NCBI GenBank assembly: GCA_023427925.1
Contig: JAEYZS010000301.1
Span: forward strand, 1-6,708
Source: Pseudomonadota bacterium
GTDB taxonomy: Bacteria > Bdellovibrionota > Bdellovibrionia > Bdellovibrionales > JAEYZS01
Reading direction: 5' to 3'
DNA length: 6,708 bases
Under the pieces are notes generated by a model. The model did no database searches. It was given only the letters and a program-made list of their open reading frames with translations, and was not told where the DNA came from. The position numbers were made by a program, and so were the translations under genes. Every line of letters starts with the position of its first letter. The first letter of the stretch is position 1. Below are positions 5,315 through 6,708 of this stretch, in pieces.

Positions 5315-6036
5315 AAAGCCTGCCAGTGATCCGAAGCGCAGACGGCATAGATTGCTGCTTTCCAGGCTTTCGTTAGATCGGTTTCGTATTGGAAAATTAA
5401 TTCTAAACTGTCCACAATACCCGCAGATGGATTGGGACGACCTCTGTAAAATTGTGCGTAGAGGTTGATTAGCTTTTGACGGGTGACCGCAGTAGTTGAG
5501 GAAGATGAGCCATCATGAATTTTGGACAAAGCATAATTCCGCGTTGTAGTGTTTTCAACGAGTGAAGTACACAGGTTGATTATGTATCCTTGGCGGCTTG
5601 CTGTAACATTTGAAAGAATATTTGCATTCATTCCATCAACTCTATCGCCGTAAGGACATGCACGATCCGTTCGGGCTCTTGATCGACCATTATTTACGTT
5701 AAAGATTCGATAATCTTCATAGGGTGAGCATGGAGTCCCAAAGTCCGTAATCCTCGAATAAACTTGTGAACCCAGGTTGCTAGAGTCAACAGCTTCTGTT
5801 GACGGACCAAAAACATCCTTTAAAATTGACATCACATAGAAGCGATCACCAATGCTCGGCGAATATGTTGTTTCGATAATGGGCTGCTCCCAGTGATTCT
5901 GATCACCGTGATGACTAGATAGATCTATACTCGACAGAGTATGAGTGGGCGCTCCGCAGTTCTGAAATAGCCCAAGAGTGGAGAGCGTAATCACTAATAT
6001 CGTAAAAAATAATTTTAATTTATTTATATATTTCAT
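5311..6036 (-). CDS. Secreted lipoprotein with FQNCG lipobox, DUF1501 operon partner
   Basis: The 241-residue product has a leader ending in TLGLFQNCG, with Cys27 as the lipidation site. A His/Ser-rich linker follows (about 30-50). The mature protein has four more cysteines (103, 127, 156, 233), an even number compatible with two disulfides. The C-terminal part, about 186-238, reads LINLYAQFYRGRPNP... and ends AVCASDHWQAL. This pattern (a helix with LY and a GR-P, then a Trp helix, then a C-x-S end) faintly recalls the C-terminal helices of PSD1/DUF1800-type planctomycete proteins, but I would not assign it. Start ATG at 6036 overlaps the DUF1501 stop (ATGA), with AAAGG about a dozen bases upstream. 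It is encoded directly after DUF1501 and before the cytochrome, so a role as outer-membrane-anchored partner of the DUF1501 protein is plausible. It could also be a lineage-specific lipoprotein. Confidence 0.75.
   Translation of the reverse strand: MKYINKLKLFFTILVITLSTLGLFQNCGAPTHTLSSIDLSSHHGDQNHWEQPIIETTYSPSIGDRFYVMSILKDVFGPSTEAVDSSNLGSQVYSRITDFGTPCSPYEDYRIFNVNNGRSRARTDRACPYGDRVDGMNANILSNVTASRQGYIINLCTSLVENTTTRNYALSKIHDGSSSSTTAVTRQKLINLYAQFYRGRPNPSAGIVDSLELIFQYETDLTKAWKAAIYAVCASDHWQAL
5785..5803. repeat. Perfect 8-base inverted repeat inside the lipoprotein gene
   Basis: GTCAACAG, a three-base centre, then CTGTTGAC. It lies within coding sequence (residues around STEAVDSS) and has no T-tract after it on either strand, so it is not a terminator. 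A stem of this size is expected about once by chance in a window this long. Confidence 0.4.
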
Positions 6037-6708
6037 ACGTTATCAGCCTTTTTAACTTTTGGTTCCCAACGTATAGTGTCTGCAGGATTCAACAACGAGA
6101 ATCCGTTTGTGACGACGTCGTTAGTTCTTAACATCGAACTAATCGTACGAGCGATATCGTTGACCTTAATAGGTCGAACTTCCGCATCGAGTTGGAATGG
6201 AGCTGCAACACCCCAAGTTCCTGCATAGTTACTGCTTCCCGAGTTACGTTTGATATTTCCGATAACAAATGGTCCTTTGATCATACCAGAAATCAGGGTC
6301 GTATTTGATCCGCTGACGCCATGATCTGCCCCTGAGCCATTTGTGCGAGGTGCTCTATTGAACTCCGTTGCGATATGAATAAGCGTTTTATCCATCATTC
6401 TATTTATATTGAGCGTTCTTGTAAGCTCGTGGAGACAGCCGAGCATTGCTCTATAGTAGAGCGTATTAATAATAGTCTGTACCACATTTCCATATTCATG
6501 TTGATCGTGGGTGATCGTTCCTGATGTCGCAGAGCTTGTGAATTTAAATCTTGATATCCCAGGCATATTCGTCACAACCGTCGAAGTGAGACCCGTCGTT
6601 AATAAAATTTCCATGACTGCAAATTGCGCCGCCATATTTGCGACAGTCGTGGCACTTGTTATTCCATCTCGAAGATCTGCTATAGAAGCGAATGTGGTAG
6701 CATTACCA
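6033..6708 (-). CDS. DUF1501 family protein, C-terminal part (runs off the right edge)
   Basis: The frame is open to the right edge with no stop, so the 224 visible residues are the C-terminal half of a protein that usually runs to 400-500 residues; a Met at 6635 is internal, not the start. DUF1501 proteins belong to the alkaline phosphatase/sulfatase-like superfamily and are usually exported, often by Tat. Visible family marks, numbered from the edge: IADLRDGITSATTVANMAAQ then LLTTGLTSTVV (9-45), HDQHEYG at 67-73 in the place of the family's D-x-H metal-binding segment, IATEFNRAPRTNG (112-124), ADHG at 127-130, and GMIKGPFVIGN (141-151). These are potential metal ligands, so hydrolase activity is possible but not known. 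Its stop overlaps the next lipoprotein start as ATGA, making it the upstream partner of a tightly coupled operon. The promoter and the N-terminal signal are outside the window. Family assignment is from memory of motifs. Confidence 0.8.
   Translation of the reverse strand, partial: GNATTFASIADLRDGITSATTVANMAAQFAVMEILLTTGLTSTVVTNMPGISRFKFTSSATSGTITHDQHEYGNVVQTIINTLYYRAMLGCLHELTRTLNINRMMDKTLIHIATEFNRAPRTNGSGADHGVSGSNTTLISGMIKGPFVIGNIKRNSGSSNYAGTWGVAAPFQLDAEVRPIKVNDIARTISSMLRTNDVVTNGFSLLNPADTIRWEPKVKKADNV

Noticed and set aside
5785..5803. Inverted repeat as an internal terminator or operator
   Set aside because: No T-tract, inside coding sequence, and a stem of this size is expected by chance in a window of this length.
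6033..6635. Treating the Met at 6635 as the start of a complete 200-residue protein
   Set aside because: The frame stays open to the window edge and the upstream residues (ADLRDGITSATTVAN) fit DUF1501, so the gene is truncated by the window.

Overview
The window looks like chromosomal DNA from a Gram-negative predator-type or related bacterium, most likely Bdellovibrionota. The clues are two lipoproteins whose lipobox ends in FQNCG (a leader I associate with Bdellovibrio-like genomes, from memory), several exported c-type cytochrome proteins, outer-membrane barrel proteins, and fairly AT-rich, tightly packed genes. No rRNA, tRNA, mobile element or CRISPR array is visible. The taxonomic call is an inference.

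Left part (1-3916). A short divergent intergenic region (195-249) separates a leftward gene for a lipoprotein c-type cytochrome (only its first 64 codons are in the window) from a rightward three-gene operon. The operon encodes (i) a secreted protein with one CXXCH heme site just after the signal peptide, followed by a long beta-strand-rich region, an architecture like that of Cyc2 fused cytochrome-porins; (ii) a second predicted outer-membrane barrel protein with a long lysine/arginine-rich linker; and (iii) an integral membrane HTTM (vitamin K-dependent carboxylase-like) protein fused to a DCC (DUF393) thiol-disulfide oxidoreductase domain. The two divergent transcripts appear to share overlapping -10 elements, so the two heme proteins may be expressed together. 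A working hypothesis is an envelope electron-transfer or thiol/heme module, but no substrate can be read from the sequence.

Middle (3913-4242). A small DUF1904 protein (tautomerase-like fold) is encoded leftward. It is convergent with the HTTM-DCC gene and the two genes share a TTAA at their stop codons.

Right part (4293-6708). A leftward operon of four genes is linked by three consecutive ATGA stop-start overlaps: the C-terminal half of a DUF1501 (alkaline phosphatase/sulfatase-like) protein, an FQNCG lipoprotein, a secreted monoheme cytochrome c with an unknown N-terminal domain, and a second small FQNCG lipoprotein. The strict coupling suggests that the four products work together in the periplasm or at the outer membrane. 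The pairing of DUF1501 with cytochrome c recalls the DUF1501/PSCyt gene neighbourhoods of Planctomycetes, but the role is unknown.
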